From Mesorhizobium sp. (GTDB lineage Bacteria; Pseudomonadota; Alphaproteobacteria; Rhizobiales; Rhizobiaceae), in contig SAQE01000046.1 in the NCBI GenBank assembly GCA_004020545.1, forward strand, positions 1-51,324: a DNA stretch of 51,324 bases. Direction: 5' to 3'. How positions within the stretch are numbered: position 1 is the stretch's first letter; each line of letters begins with the position of its first letter. The notes under the pieces are model-generated. The model searched no databases. It was given only the letters and a program-made list of their open reading frames with translations, and was not told the origin of the DNA. The translations under genes and the position numbers were made by a program. Positions 1-7,696 of the stretch are shown here, piece after piece.

Positions 1-43
1 CATCCTTTACCCACGGAATCACCAACCCGGTTCCGTGCAAAGG

Positions 44-98
44 CCTCACAAGGGGGAGATGTCCGGCAGGACAGAGGGGGTGCTGTCCCGCCGACCTC
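44..98. repeat. Palindromic intergenic repeat, CCCCTTGTG family (partial copy)
   Basis: The stretch contains CACAAGGGGGAGAT followed by a dyad (GGCAGGACA, then TGTCCCGCC, 8 of 9 pairs). The same ACAAGGGGGAG core recurs twice more in the window, around 6785-6893 and 7707-7820. It lies just downstream of the last phnE gene. Such short palindromic elements are widespread between genes in rhizobia. Nothing else is visible in positions 1-120. Confidence 0.6.
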
Positions 99-120
99 TC
101 GTAAGAAGGCAGCAGTCAAA

Positions 121-1485
121 CTACCCCTGCGCAGCCTGCAGCCGGTTGTAATCATGCAGCGTGCGGCTGAGACGGCGGCGCAGGAAGTTCGAGATGTTGT
201 CGAAGACGAAGACGACGAGCAGCGTCAGCAGCACCATGTAGAAGACGTTGGCCCAGTTCGAATTGGTGCGCATGGCTTCCCATAATTTCAGGCCGATGCC
301 GCCGGCGCCGACGGCGCCGATGATGGTTGCGCCGCGGGTGTTCGATTCCCACTGATAGAGCGTCTGGCTGATGAAAACCGGCACCACTTCCGGCAGCACG
401 CCGTAGCGCTGCACAAGCAGGCCGTTGGCGCCGGTCGAGAGCACGCCTTCGCGCGGCTTGTCGTCGATGTTTTCCAGCGCCTCGGAGTAGGTTTTGCCCA
501 GCGTGCCGATCTCGGTGAAGAAGATCGCGGCACTTCCCGCGAGCGGGCCAGGGCCGAAGGCGCGGGTGAAGAACAGCGCCCAGATCAGCATGTCCACCGA
601 GCGCATGAAGTCGAAGAAGCGCTTGAGCACCTGGCTGAGCAGGCCGCTCGGCGTGATGTTGCGGGCGGCGAAGAAGGCAAGCGGGAAGGCGACGATGCCG
701 CCGAGCAGCGTGCCGAGGAAGGCCATGACGATGGTCTGCAACAGCTTCGTCCAGACATCGCCGTGCTGCCACTGCGCGTTATTCCAGATGTTATCGGCGG
801 CTAAAGCGAGGTTCGACGTGCCGGGCTGGAGCTCAGGGCCAGAGACGATCAGCGAGAACACTTCGCCGGCCGATTTGCCGAAGAAGGGCGAGCGGGTGTC
901 GAAGACGAAATTCGCCCAGCCAAGGAAGCGCTTGCGCACCTTGACGCGGTCGACGGTGACGCGCACCTCGCCGGCAAAGCCCATCTTGGCGACGACCTCG
1001 TCGTCATGCACGGTCACCCAGTCCGGCACCGGGCCGGACATCACCGGTTTGCCGCTGGTGAGCGAGACCGGCACCGTCTGGCCATTGGCGACGATTGTCG
1101 CCCTTGTCTTGTCGAAGGTGACGGATTTTGCATCGCCGTCGATCTGAACCGTGAAGCTGCCGTCCGGATTCTTGATCACCCAATCCGGATTGGGGTTCTC
1201 GCCAAGGGCGGAAAAACGCGGATATTTGGGCGTGATCTCCGGTTGATCTAGGCGGAATTCCGGCTGCAGGTCGTAGCTGATCCATTGCGACAGGAAGAGC
1301 GGCAGGCGCTCCCAATGCGATTCCTTCAGCACCTGCGGCAGGCTGAAGAACCATAATGCGTAAGCGAGATAAAGCACCGTACCCGCGACCAGCAACAGCG
1401 GCCAGAAGCGTTTGTACAGCGGGCGCCGGAACACCAGCGGGTGGCGTTCCTCGATCGCACTGATTTCGTCAGCGGTCATAGCCAT
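121..1485 (-). CDS. phnE: Phosphonate ABC transporter permease PhnE with large periplasmic insertion
   Basis: Inner-membrane permease of the phosphonate importer, 454 residues. A first hydrophobic segment (about 26-48) is followed by a long soluble stretch (about 50-245, predicted periplasmic) and then a normal PhnE-like membrane domain carrying the EAA-type loop (GANGLLVQRYGVLPEVVP) and the GAVGAGGIG segment. Usual PhnE proteins are about 260-320 residues, so roughly 150-190 residues are extra, all between the first and second membrane segments. The start ATG follows the stop of the upstream phnE by one base, so the two are probably translationally coupled. It is the last gene of phnC-D-E-E. 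The role is firm from family and context; the job of the extra domain is unknown. Confidence 0.93.
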   Translation of the reverse strand: MAMTADEISAIEERHPLVFRRPLYKRFWPLLLVAGTVLYLAYALWFFSLPQVLKESHWERLPLFLSQWISYDLQPEFRLDQPEITPKYPRFSALGENPNPDWVIKNPDGSFTVQIDGDAKSVTFDKTRATIVANGQTVPVSLTSGKPVMSGPVPDWVTVHDDEVVAKMGFAGEVRVTVDRVKVRKRFLGWANFVFDTRSPFFGKSAGEVFSLIVSGPELQPGTSNLALAADNIWNNAQWQHGDVWTKLLQTIVMAFLGTLLGGIVAFPLAFFAARNITPSGLLSQVLKRFFDFMRSVDMLIWALFFTRAFGPGPLAGSAAIFFTEIGTLGKTYSEALENIDDKPREGVLSTGANGLLVQRYGVLPEVVPVFISQTLYQWESNTRGATIIGAVGAGGIGLKLWEAMRTNSNWANVFYMVLLTLLVVFVFDNISNFLRRRLSRTLHDYNRLQAAQG

Positions 1486-1486
1486 G

Positions 1487-2443
1487 TCAGGCGCTCATCA
1501 GGAAAGCCTGCTCGCCAACCAGCTTGCGGCGCAGCCAGGCGGAGAACTGGTCGACGAGGAAGATGGTGACGAAGAGCAGCAGGACCAGCGCCAGCGTCTT
1601 GGCGCCGAAGCCGCGCGAGATCGAGAGCTTCAGCTCCTCGCCGATGCCGCCGCCGCCGACGGCGCCCATGATGGTCGAGATGCGCACGTTGATCTCGATC
1701 CTGAGCAGCGTGTAGGACATGAAATTGGGCAGCACCTGCGGCAAGTCGGCGAAGCGCACGCGCTCGATCCAGTTGGCGCCGACCGCGCGCAGGCCCTCCT
1801 CGGGGCGCATGTCGATGTTCTCGTTGATCTCGTAGAACAGCTTGCCCAGAGCGCCGATCGAATGCAGGCCGATGGCAATGATGGCGGCGACCGGACCGAT
1901 CGAGACGATGGCTGCGAACAGCCCGGCAATGACGATCTCGGGGAAGGCGCGCAGCAGTTCCATGAAGCGCTTGACCACCAGCCGCAGGATCGGGCTCGGC
2001 GTCAGGTTGCGCGCCGCGATGAAGGAGAACGGAACGGCAAAGACGAAGCCGATGAAGGTCGAGACCAGCGCCACGTTGATGGTGGTCAGCATCAGCTCGA
2101 AATATTCGGGGATGTAGAAGCCGCTCCAGATGTAGACGCGGCCGAGCGGGAAGTTGAACTCCTGCGTGCCCTTGTCGTGCGGCGAGGCGATGTCGAACAG
2201 CGCCCGCCAGACGTCGTTCCAGTCCTTCGGGATCAGCCAGCTTAGGAAATCGAGGATATGCGGCAGCCGCTCGAAGAAGTGGCCGGCATTGGCCTCGTCG
2301 GCGAACCACATGGTCGCGCCCATGGCGGCGAGCAGCAGGCCGACGCCGAGCGCGGTGTAGAAGCGGCGGAGCGACGTCTGGCGCCGCCAGGCATCGGCCT
2401 GCCGCCTCGTCGCTTCGGAGTGGATTGTGGTCGAAAGGGTCAT
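1487..2443 (-). CDS. phnE: Phosphonate ABC transporter permease PhnE
   Basis: Second PhnE-type permease, 318 residues from the chosen ATG. Hydrophobic segments, the permease loop (GANWIERVRFADLPQVLP) and GAVGGGGIGEEL are visible. With the longer PhnE downstream it probably forms a heterodimeric channel for phosphonates or phosphate esters delivered by PhnD. The frame can be extended to a TTG at 2458, but that codon sits in the T-run of the terminator-like hairpin after phnD, so the ATG giving MTLSTTIHS is preferred; no clear Shine-Dalgarno sequence precedes either. It lies 61 bases from phnD and one base from the next gene. Confidence 0.93.
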   Translation of the reverse strand: MTLSTTIHSEATRRQADAWRRQTSLRRFYTALGVGLLLAAMGATMWFADEANAGHFFERLPHILDFLSWLIPKDWNDVWRALFDIASPHDKGTQEFNFPLGRVYIWSGFYIPEYFELMLTTINVALVSTFIGFVFAVPFSFIAARNLTPSPILRLVVKRFMELLRAFPEIVIAGLFAAIVSIGPVAAIIAIGLHSIGALGKLFYEINENIDMRPEEGLRAVGANWIERVRFADLPQVLPNFMSYTLLRIEINVRISTIMGAVGGGGIGEELKLSISRGFGAKTLALVLLLFVTIFLVDQFSAWLRRKLVGEQAFLMSA

Positions 2444-2456
2444 GATCGGTGGATGC

Positions 2457-2494
2457 AAAAAGGGCGGCGTTCTTGCAGCGCCGCCCTTTTTTTT
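2457..2494 (-). terminator. Bidirectional terminator-like hairpin between phnD and phnE
   Basis: GGGCGGCG and CGCCGCCC form a perfect 8-bp stem around a 9-base loop. An A-run lies on one side and a T-run on the other, so it looks like an intrinsic terminator on both strands. It sits inside the operon, after the binding-protein gene and before the permease genes, where partial termination or 3'-end protection would leave more phnD mRNA than phnE mRNA. Confidence 0.75.
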
Positions 2495-2504
2495 CCTGAT
2501 GCCG

Positions 2505-3413
2505 TCAGCCGCCGATCGCGGCTTTGCGGGCTTCGACGATGACGCTGTAGAAGTCCGGCTTCACCGGGACGTAACCGGTGAAATCGCCGCCCTCGACGCC
2601 TTCGAAGCAGGGCTTGTCCTTGGTCGGCAGCTGGGTGAAGAAGTCGGTCAGCTTGGCGGTCATGTCGGCGCCGAGCGCGGTGCGGACAACCAGCGGGCCG
2701 TTCGGGATCAGGCCCGAGCGCCAGACTTCGACGAAGTCGTTCGGGTCGACGGCGCCCTTGGCGACTTCCTTGTGGAAGGTGCCGGAGGTGTAGCCGTTCT
2801 TGAAGTCGCCGATGCCGGAGGAATCGTCCACGGCCACGTCGACCTTGCCGTCGCGGACGGCGAGCACGTTGTTCTCATGGCCGCCGTTGAACTGGGTCGA
2901 GGCGAAATAGGTTTCGTTGGAGGCGCCGGTGTCCTTCGGAATCTGGGTCAGCGGGATCAGATAGCCAGACGTCGAATCCGGATCGGCATAGCCGAGCTTC
3001 TTGCCCTTGGCCGACTTGATGTCGGTGATGCCGGAGGTCTTCAGCGCCAGGCCGATCGAATAGTAGCCGGTCGAACCATCGGTCTGCTTGGTGGTGAGGA
3101 TCGGGATGACCGCGTTCGGGTCCTTGAGGTAGACGCTGGCGTAGCCGGAGGCGCCGAGCTCGGCGAAGTCGAGCGTGCCGCCGAGCAGGCCCTGGATAAC
3201 GCCGTCATAGTCGGCGGCCGGGAACAGTGACACCTTCTCGAAGCCGAATTCGACCTTCAGGTGGTCGGCAAGGCACTGGTAGTTGCGCAGACGGTCGGTC
3301 TCGTTCTCGCCGCCGAGGATGCCGACGCGGAACTCCTTGATGTCGGCGGCGTGCGCGGCGCTTGCCGCCATGGCCAGCATCGATACGGCACCAAAAACCA
3401 TTTTCCTGAACAT
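2505..3413 (-). CDS. phnD: Phosphonate ABC transporter substrate-binding protein PhnD
   Basis: Periplasmic binding protein of the phosphonate importer, 302 residues. The N-terminus MFRKMVFGAVSMLAMAA ends in AHAAD, a clear Sec signal peptide with cleavage after AHA. The mature part starts KEFRVGILGGENETDR, typical of PhnD. The track frame runs further upstream, but the ATG at 3413 has an AGGAGAG Shine-Dalgarno sequence seven bases upstream and begins exactly at the signal peptide, so it is chosen. A 7-bp hairpin lies 20 bases upstream and a terminator-like hairpin follows the stop. Its partners are PhnC and the two PhnE proteins. Confidence 0.95.
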   Translation of the reverse strand: MFRKMVFGAVSMLAMAASAAHAADIKEFRVGILGGENETDRLRNYQCLADHLKVEFGFEKVSLFPAADYDGVIQGLLGGTLDFAELGASGYASVYLKDPNAVIPILTTKQTDGSTGYYSIGLALKTSGITDIKSAKGKKLGYADPDSTSGYLIPLTQIPKDTGASNETYFASTQFNGGHENNVLAVRDGKVDVAVDDSSGIGDFKNGYTSGTFHKEVAKGAVDPNDFVEVWRSGLIPNGPLVVRTALGADMTAKLTDFFTQLPTKDKPCFEGVEGGDFTGYVPVKPDFYSVIVEARKAAIGG

Positions 3414-3432
3414 TTTGATCTCTCTCCTGTTT

Positions 3433-3451
3433 TGCCGGCTTCGCGCCGGCA
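3433..3451 (-). other. Hairpin in the phnC-phnD gap
   Basis: TGCCGGC and GCCGGCA form a perfect 7-bp stem with a 5-base loop, just upstream of the phnD ribosome-binding site. There is no T-run, so it is more likely an mRNA-stabilising or processing structure than a terminator. Confidence 0.5.
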
Positions 3452-3554
3452 GCGTTCGAATTTTAAGTCTGGCCTTTGACGCGGGCGGGCGATCCGGGTT
3501 GCTCTTGCCGAGATCCACGATTTTGCCCGGAACCCCTCGGCCCGGGCGATGGAC

Positions 3555-4412
3555 TCAGTAGCCAGGGAAGGCCGGTTCGAGCGGTCCGGCGGATGCGGTG
3601 ATCTTCGGCTTGACGGTGACGCTGGTCGACGTGATGGCCTCGGAGATCTCGACGCCGTTGGCGTCGGCGCCATAGACGGTGCGCACGGCCTCGCGATCGA
3701 GGTCCTCGGGCGCGCCGTCGAAGACGACCTTGCCGGCGGCCATGCCGATGATGCGGTTGCAATAGGCGCGGGCGGTGTCCAGCGTGTGCAGGTTGGTGAC
3801 GACGGTGATGCCCTCGCGCAGGTTGATGTCGCGCAGCGAATCCATCACCACCTTGGCGTTGAGCGGGTCGAGCGAGGCGATCGGCTCGTCGGCCAGAAGC
3901 ACCTTCGGCTGCTGCATCATGGCGCGCGCGATCGCCACGCGCTGCTGCTGGCCGCCGGAAAGCGTGCCGGCCGGCTGCAGCGCGGTGCGGGCAATGTCGA
4001 GGCGCTCGAGAGCCGCCACCGCCTCGGCGCATTCGGTGCGCGAGAACATGCCGAGCAGGTTGGAGAGCGTCGAGCGATGATTGAGGCGGCCGAGCAGCAC
4101 GTTGGTCAGCACGTCGAGGCGCGGCACCAGGTTGAACTGCTGGAAGATCATGGCGCAGTCGCGCTGCCAGCGGCGCAACGGCGAGCCCTGCAGGCGGGAA
4201 ACGTCGGAGCCGTCAAAAAAAATCGATCCCTGGCTGGGATCGATGAGACGGTTGATCATGCGCAATAACGTCGACTTGCCGGCGCCCGAACGGCCGATAA
4301 TGCCGACCATCTGGCCCTGCGGGATCGAGACGTTGATGTCGCTGACGGCGGTGTTCTTGCCAAATCGTCGGGTTACGCCGCGAATTTCCAGCGTGGCCGA
4401 TGATGCTGACAT
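3555..4412 (-). CDS. phnC: Phosphonate ABC transporter ATP-binding protein PhnC
   Basis: Cytoplasmic ATPase that energises phosphonate import, 285 residues. Walker A is GRSGAGKST, the signature is [13 protein letters not shown], Walker B is VLLADEP, and the switch histidine follows in TNLHTL. The start ATG at 4412 has GGAGTC upstream. It is the first gene of phnC-D-E-E, with a PHO-box-like element about 70 bases upstream of its start. The C-terminal 30 residues or so beyond the usual domain ([16 protein letters not shown]) show no recognised motif. Confidence 0.95.
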   Translation of the reverse strand: MSASSATLEIRGVTRRFGKNTAVSDINVSIPQGQMVGIIGRSGAGKSTLLRMINRLIDPSQGSIFFDGSDVSRLQGSPLRRWQRDCAMIFQQFNLVPRLDVLTNVLLGRLNHRSTLSNLLGMFSRTECAEAVAALERLDIARTALQPAGTLSGGQQQRVAIARAMMQQPKVLLADEPIASLDPLNAKVVMDSLRDINLREGITVVTNLHTLDTARAYCNRIIGMAAGKVVFDGAPEDLDREAVRTVYGADANGVEISEAITSTSVTVKPKITASAGPLEPAFPGY

Positions 4413-4482
4413 GGCAAGACTCCGGTACGTCGCGGTTTTGAAGGTCCGTTAACCCTCGCTACCGCAGCCCCATGAAACTGGG

Positions 4483-4500
4483 GTGTCGGATTGATGTCAG
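4483..4500 (-). promoter_or_regulatory. Candidate PHO box upstream of phnC
   Basis: On the minus strand the sequence reads CTGACAT-CAAT-CCGACAC. These are two 7-mers spaced by four bases, matching the PhoB-box pattern CTGTCAT-N4-CTGTCAC with one mismatch in the first 7-mer and two in the second. It points towards phnC. Phosphate-starvation control of this transporter is known in rhizobia. The match itself was read by eye. Confidence 0.6.
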
Positions 4501-4533
4501 TTTTGTTACGTCCCACAGGCTGGATTCCTGGTT

Positions 4534-4583
4534 GATGCATGTCGTTGTCCCAAAACCGCTGCGCACTCTCGGCGGCATGCATC
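4534..4583. repeat. Palindromic repeat, GCATGTCG...CGACATGC family, copy 1
   Basis: The element opens with GCATGTCGTTGTCCCAAAAC, continues through CGCTGCGCAC and closes with an inverted arm (GGCATGC). A close copy lies at 42094-42138. It sits between the DUF1868 stop and the phnC promoter. It resembles the RIME-type intergenic palindromes of rhizobia and shows no coding potential. Confidence 0.65.
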
Positions 4584-4586
4584 GGC

Positions 4587-5297
4587 TTAGCCCAGGACCA
4601 GCAATTCCTCGAAATGCTTCATGTCCTTGAAGCTGCAGAAGGCCGGAGGCCTGAGCTCGATCACCGGAGCCTCGCGTTCGAGGAACGACAGGCAATCGTC
4701 GAACAGATCCTGCCAGGCGGCCGCGCGTTCGTCGACGAGGCGGCGGATCTGGTAGGCGAAGGTGATGTGGAAGACATAGGCGTCGTGATCCGGATGGCGG
4801 TAGCCAAACGGGACGGTGAGCGCGCCGCGCCATAGGCGCAGGATGCGTTCGTCCTCGTCAGAAGCGCCGGCGACCGTGAGGCCGTTCGGCGTGACGCCGA
4901 TGGTCTTGACGCGGAAAGGCGGGCAAGGCTGAAAGCCCTGCAGCCGCTCCAGATAGAAGCGAGTCATGTCGTCGATGCTGGTGTTCAACGGCACATCGGA
5001 AGGCCAGTAGGGAAGGCGGCGCCGGTATTCGATGATCCCCTGGAACAGGGTCATGTGCAGGCTGGAGACCGGCGTGAAGGCGAGGCGATCGGCGTCGCGC
5101 ATGGCGCGGATGCGCTCGCGCACCGCGACGATTGCGGCTTCGGATGGCGAGCCCTCGACGAGGTGGCTGACGACGGTGTTGCCCGGCTCGAAAAGGAAAT
5201 TGCCCGATGTGTCATAGCGGGTGCCGAGATGCATCGGCGGCATCGGGTTGGTGCCTTCGAAGAAGGAGGCGAGCGAGGGTCTGACTTTGTCGAGCAT
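4587..5297 (-). CDS. DUF1868 2H-phosphoesterase family protein in the phn cluster
   Basis: A 236-residue cytoplasmic protein with the two HxT motifs of the 2H phosphoesterase superfamily: H81-M-T83 (in SSLHMTLFQG) and H177-I-T179 (in YVFHITFAY). The GNTVVSHL segment near residue 40 and the HD-Y-FHIT context match DUF1868. Family members hydrolyse cyclic phosphate esters. The C-P lyase reaction ends in a 5-phosphoribosyl 1,2-cyclic phosphate, normally opened by PhnP, which is not seen here, so this protein may do that step; that is inference. The gene lies between the acetyltransferase and phnC on the same strand. Its ribosome-binding site is inside a perfect hairpin. Confidence 0.82.
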   Translation of the reverse strand: MLDKVRPSLASFFEGTNPMPPMHLGTRYDTSGNFLFEPGNTVVSHLVEGSPSEAAIVAVRERIRAMRDADRLAFTPVSSLHMTLFQGIIEYRRRLPYWPSDVPLNTSIDDMTRFYLERLQGFQPCPPFRVKTIGVTPNGLTVAGASDEDERILRLWRGALTVPFGYRHPDHDAYVFHITFAYQIRRLVDERAAAWQDLFDDCLSFLEREAPVIELRPPAFCSFKDMKHFEELLVLG

Positions 5298-5322
5298 GGC
5301 GATCTCCCTGGGGGAGATCGCC
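5298..5322 (-). promoter_or_regulatory. Hairpin enclosing the ribosome-binding site of the DUF1868 gene
   Basis: GGCGATCTCCC and GGGAGATCGCC form a perfect 11-bp stem with a three-base loop. The second arm, in mRNA sense, holds the only Shine-Dalgarno-like sequence (GGGAG) and abuts the ATG at 5297. When folded, it should block initiation. Confidence 0.7.
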
Positions 5323-5393
5323 TCTGCCCGAGTCGTGTGTCAAGGATGTGAATGGTGAAGTAGGCTTCCCTAGTCCGAACCTTGTGGTCCGCC

Positions 5394-5421
5394 ATTCACC
5401 ATTGACCATTCACCATTCACC
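5394..5421. repeat. Four tandem copies of a 7-bp unit
   Basis: The unit ATTCACC occurs four times in a row; the second copy is ATTGACC. Further partial matches (AATGGTGAA) lie at about 5350. The array runs into the stop codon of the acetyltransferase gene. It is a simple short tandem repeat, possibly variable in copy number. Confidence 0.7.
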
Positions 5422-6040
5422 GGATTGAGCCGCCATACTTCTCCAGAAACGCTTCCGCCGACAGCTCGCGAAAATCGTCGAGCGCAGCGCGCAGCCGAGA
5501 GTGGTCCCAATCCCACCAGGCGAGCGCCTGGTAGCGCTCGGCGGTGCGGCGGTCGAAGCGCTCGCGGATCGGTTTTGCCGGCACGCCGGCAACGATGGTG
5601 TAGGGCGCGACATCCTTCGACACCACCGCACCCGCGCCGACTGCCGCGCCATCACCGACGGTGACGCCGGGCAGGATGGTCGAGCCGTGGCCGAGCCAGG
5701 TGTCGTGGCCGATGGTGACGCGCTTGGCGCGCCGCTCTGCGAAAAACTCGCTCTCATGCTCGGCGTCATCCCAATAGTCCGAGGCGCGGTAGGTGAAGTG
5801 GTGCAGCGTCGGCCGCCAGGTCGGATGATTGGTGGCGTTGAGGCGAACACTTGCCGCGATGTTCGAAAACTTGCCAATGGTCGCGCACCACACGGCGCAG
5901 TCCTGCATCATGTAGGAATAGTCGCCGAGCTCGCTTTCAGAGACGCGGCTGCGTTCGGCGATCTCGGTCCAGCGGCCGAGCTTCGAGTTCTCGACCTGCG
6001 CCGTCTCGTGGACCAGCGGCATCTCCGAAAGCTTCCTCAT
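5417..6040 (-). CDS. Phosphonate-cluster hexapeptide-repeat acetyltransferase
   Basis: A 207-residue left-handed beta-helix acyltransferase. Hexapeptide repeats run through TIGKFSNIAASV and IGHDTWLGHGSTILPGVTVGDGAAVGAGAVVSKD in separate parts, ending in the usual PYTIVAGVPAKPI. A xenobiotic-acetyltransferase-like HHFTYRAS segment is present. The family is the one regularly found inside C-P lyase operons (phosphonate metabolism, transferase hexapeptide repeat type). It may acetylate aminophosphonates, as the unrelated PhnO does; the substrate is not known. The start ATG overlaps the phnL stop (ATGA), so the long upstream frame extension, which is a phnL shadow, is rejected. Confidence 0.85.
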   Translation of the reverse strand: MRKLSEMPLVHETAQVENSKLGRWTEIAERSRVSESELGDYSYMMQDCAVWCATIGKFSNIAASVRLNATNHPTWRPTLHHFTYRASDYWDDAEHESEFFAERRAKRVTIGHDTWLGHGSTILPGVTVGDGAAVGAGAVVSKDVAPYTIVAGVPAKPIRERFDRRTAERYQALAWWDWDHSRLRAALDDFRELSAEAFLEKYGGSIR

Positions 6041-6744
6041 GCGGCGATCTTTCCGGCGGCGAAGGCGGTGACGTCGATGACGCGGTCGGCCACCGCGTCG
6101 CGCACATCCAGGTCGTGGAAGATGCCGAGCAGGGCGACGCCCGCCGCCTTCTTGGCGGCGATGAGGTCGACCACGACGTCGCGGTTTTTGGCGTCGAGCG
6201 AAGCGGTCGGCTCGTCGAGCAGCAGGATCGGATGCTCGGTGATGAAGCCGCGCGCGATGTTGACGCGCTGCTGCTCGCCGCCGGAGAAGGTCGCCGGCGG
6301 CAGGGCCCAAAGTTTTTCGGGGAGGTTGAGCTGCGCAAGCAAGGTGCGTGCTTTCTCCCGCGCGCCTTCCCGGTCCTCGCCGCGCTCGACCAGCGGCTCG
6401 GCGACGACGTCGAGCGCCGAGACGCGCGGCACGGTGCGCAGGAACTGGCTGACATAGCCGATGGTATGGCGGCGCACGGCAAGCACCGTGCGCGGGCTGG
6501 CGGAGGCGAGATCGATCAGGCCACCCTCGTGCTGGATGATGATCTGGCCTTCATCGACGGCGTAGTTGCCGTAAAGCATCTTCAGGATCGAGCTTTTTCC
6601 TGCGCCGGACGGACCGCCGAGCACGGCGCATTCGCCGGCGCGGATCGAGAAGGAGACGGCCGCCACCACCGGCAGCGTGACGCCGTCGCGCAGATGCATG
6701 GTGAAGCTTTTCGCGACATCGGAAACGACGAGAGGGGTGGGCAT
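6037..6744 (-). CDS. phnL: C-P lyase complex accessory ATP-binding protein PhnL
   Basis: ABC-type ATPase of the C-P lyase machinery, 235 residues, not a transporter subunit. Walker A is GGPSGAGKSS, the signature is FSGGEQQRVNIARG, Walker B is ILLLDEPTASLD. PhnL works with PhnG-H-I-J-K in converting alkylphosphonate and ATP to the triphosphoribosyl intermediate. The ATG at 6744 (MPTPLVVSDV) has AGGAGA about nine bases upstream and is preferred over the longer frame. A palindromic repeat fills much of the 175-base gap from phnK. The stop overlaps the start of the acetyltransferase gene by four bases. Confidence 0.94.
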   Translation of the reverse strand: MPTPLVVSDVAKSFTMHLRDGVTLPVVAAVSFSIRAGECAVLGGPSGAGKSSILKMLYGNYAVDEGQIIIQHEGGLIDLASASPRTVLAVRRHTIGYVSQFLRTVPRVSALDVVAEPLVERGEDREGAREKARTLLAQLNLPEKLWALPPATFSGGEQQRVNIARGFITEHPILLLDEPTASLDAKNRDVVVDLIAAKKAAGVALLGIFHDLDVRDAVADRVIDVTAFAAGKIAA

Positions 6745-6784
6745 CAGAAGGTTCTCCTGCCGTTGTTCGTGTCGCATCTGAAGT

Positions 6785-6893
6785 ACCCCCACCCGGACCT
6801 TCGGTCCGACCTCCCCACAAGGGGGAGGTAGGGCGCCGGCGCATTACCCTCCCCCTTGTGGGGAGGGTCGCTGCGAAGCAGCGGGGTGGGGGT
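6785..6893. repeat. Palindromic repeat pair in the phnK-phnL gap
   Basis: Two facing copies of the CCCCTTGTG family: CCACCCGGACC...GGTCCGACC with CTCCCCACAAGGGGGAG, then CCCTCCCCCTTGTGGGGAGG with GCTGCGAAGCAGC. The two halves are inverted relative to each other, so the transcript could fold into several strong stems. It lies within the phnG-L transcription unit. Confidence 0.75.
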
Positions 6894-6919
6894 CGGTGCC
6901 GAGGGCATGTGTTCCATCG

Positions 6920-7696
6920 TCACACCTGCAAAATCGAAGAAACGAGAAGCTGGGTATACGGCGCGCGCGGATCGTCGAGCACGCGGTCGGTGAGGCCGCT
7001 TTCGACGACGCGGCCGTCCTTCATCACCATCATGCGCTGCGAGAGAAGCCGCGCCACGGCGAGGTCGTGGGTGACGACGATCGCGGCGAGGCCGAGATCG
7101 GTGACCAGCCCGCGCAACAGGTCGAGCAGGCGCGCCTGCACCGAGACGTCGAGGCCGCCGGTCGGCTCGTCCATGAACACAAGCCGCGGTCCGGTCACCA
7201 GGTTGCGGGCGATCTGCAGGCGCTGGCGCATGCCTCCGGAAAAGGCGCGGGGCTCGTCGTCGATGCGATCCTCGTCGATCTCGACGCGCGACAGCCAGTC
7301 GACCGCCGTGGCGCGGATCCTGCCGTAGTGGCGGTCGCCGACCGCCATCAGCCGCTCGCCGACATTGGCGCCGGCCGACACCGTCATGCGCAGGCCATCG
7401 GCCGGATTCTGGTGGACAAAACCCCAGTCGGTGCGCATCAGGAAGCGGCGCTCGGCCTCGCTCATGCGGTAAAGCTCGCGCCACTGGCCATCGCGCATGC
7501 GATAGCTCGCGGTGCCGGAGGACGGCAGCAGCCGCGTCGAAAGGCAGTTGAGCAGCGTCGTCTTGCCGGAGCCGGACTCGCCGACCACCGCCAGCATCTC
7601 GCCCGGCCAGAGATCGAAGGAGATGTTCTCGCAGCCGACGCGCGAGCCGTAGAATTTGGAAAGTGCGGAGACGCGCAGCAGCGGTTCGTCGGTCAT
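6920..7696 (-). CDS. phnK: C-P lyase complex ATP-binding protein PhnK
   Basis: ABC-type ATPase of the C-P lyase complex, 258 residues. Walker A is GESGSGKTT, the signature is FSGGMRQRLQIARN, Walker B is LVFMDEPTGGLD, and the switch is VTHD. In known systems PhnK binds the PhnG-H-I-J core on PhnJ. Its ATG at 7696 overlaps the phnJ stop (ATGA), so the two are translationally coupled even though a repeat lies inside the phnJ 3' end. Its closest relatives are the oligopeptide-transporter type ATPases. Confidence 0.95.
   Translation of the reverse strand: MTDEPLLRVSALSKFYGSRVGCENISFDLWPGEMLAVVGESGSGKTTLLNCLSTRLLPSSGTASYRMRDGQWRELYRMSEAERRFLMRTDWGFVHQNPADGLRMTVSAGANVGERLMAVGDRHYGRIRATAVDWLSRVEIDEDRIDDEPRAFSGGMRQRLQIARNLVTGPRLVFMDEPTGGLDVSVQARLLDLLRGLVTDLGLAAIVVTHDLAVARLLSQRMMVMKDGRVVESGLTDRVLDDPRAPYTQLLVSSILQV

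Noticed and set aside
2444-2458. TTG start for the second phnE gene
   Set aside because: It lies in the terminator T-run and lacks a ribosome-binding site; the ATG at 2443 is more likely.
5394-5421. CRISPR-like array
   Set aside because: Only four 7-bp units with no spacers; a simple tandem repeat. No CRISPR array or cas gene was seen in the window.
5417-6310. Acetyltransferase with a 90-residue N-terminal extension
   Set aside because: The extra part is an out-of-frame reading of phnL; the ATGA overlap start at 6040 gives the family length.
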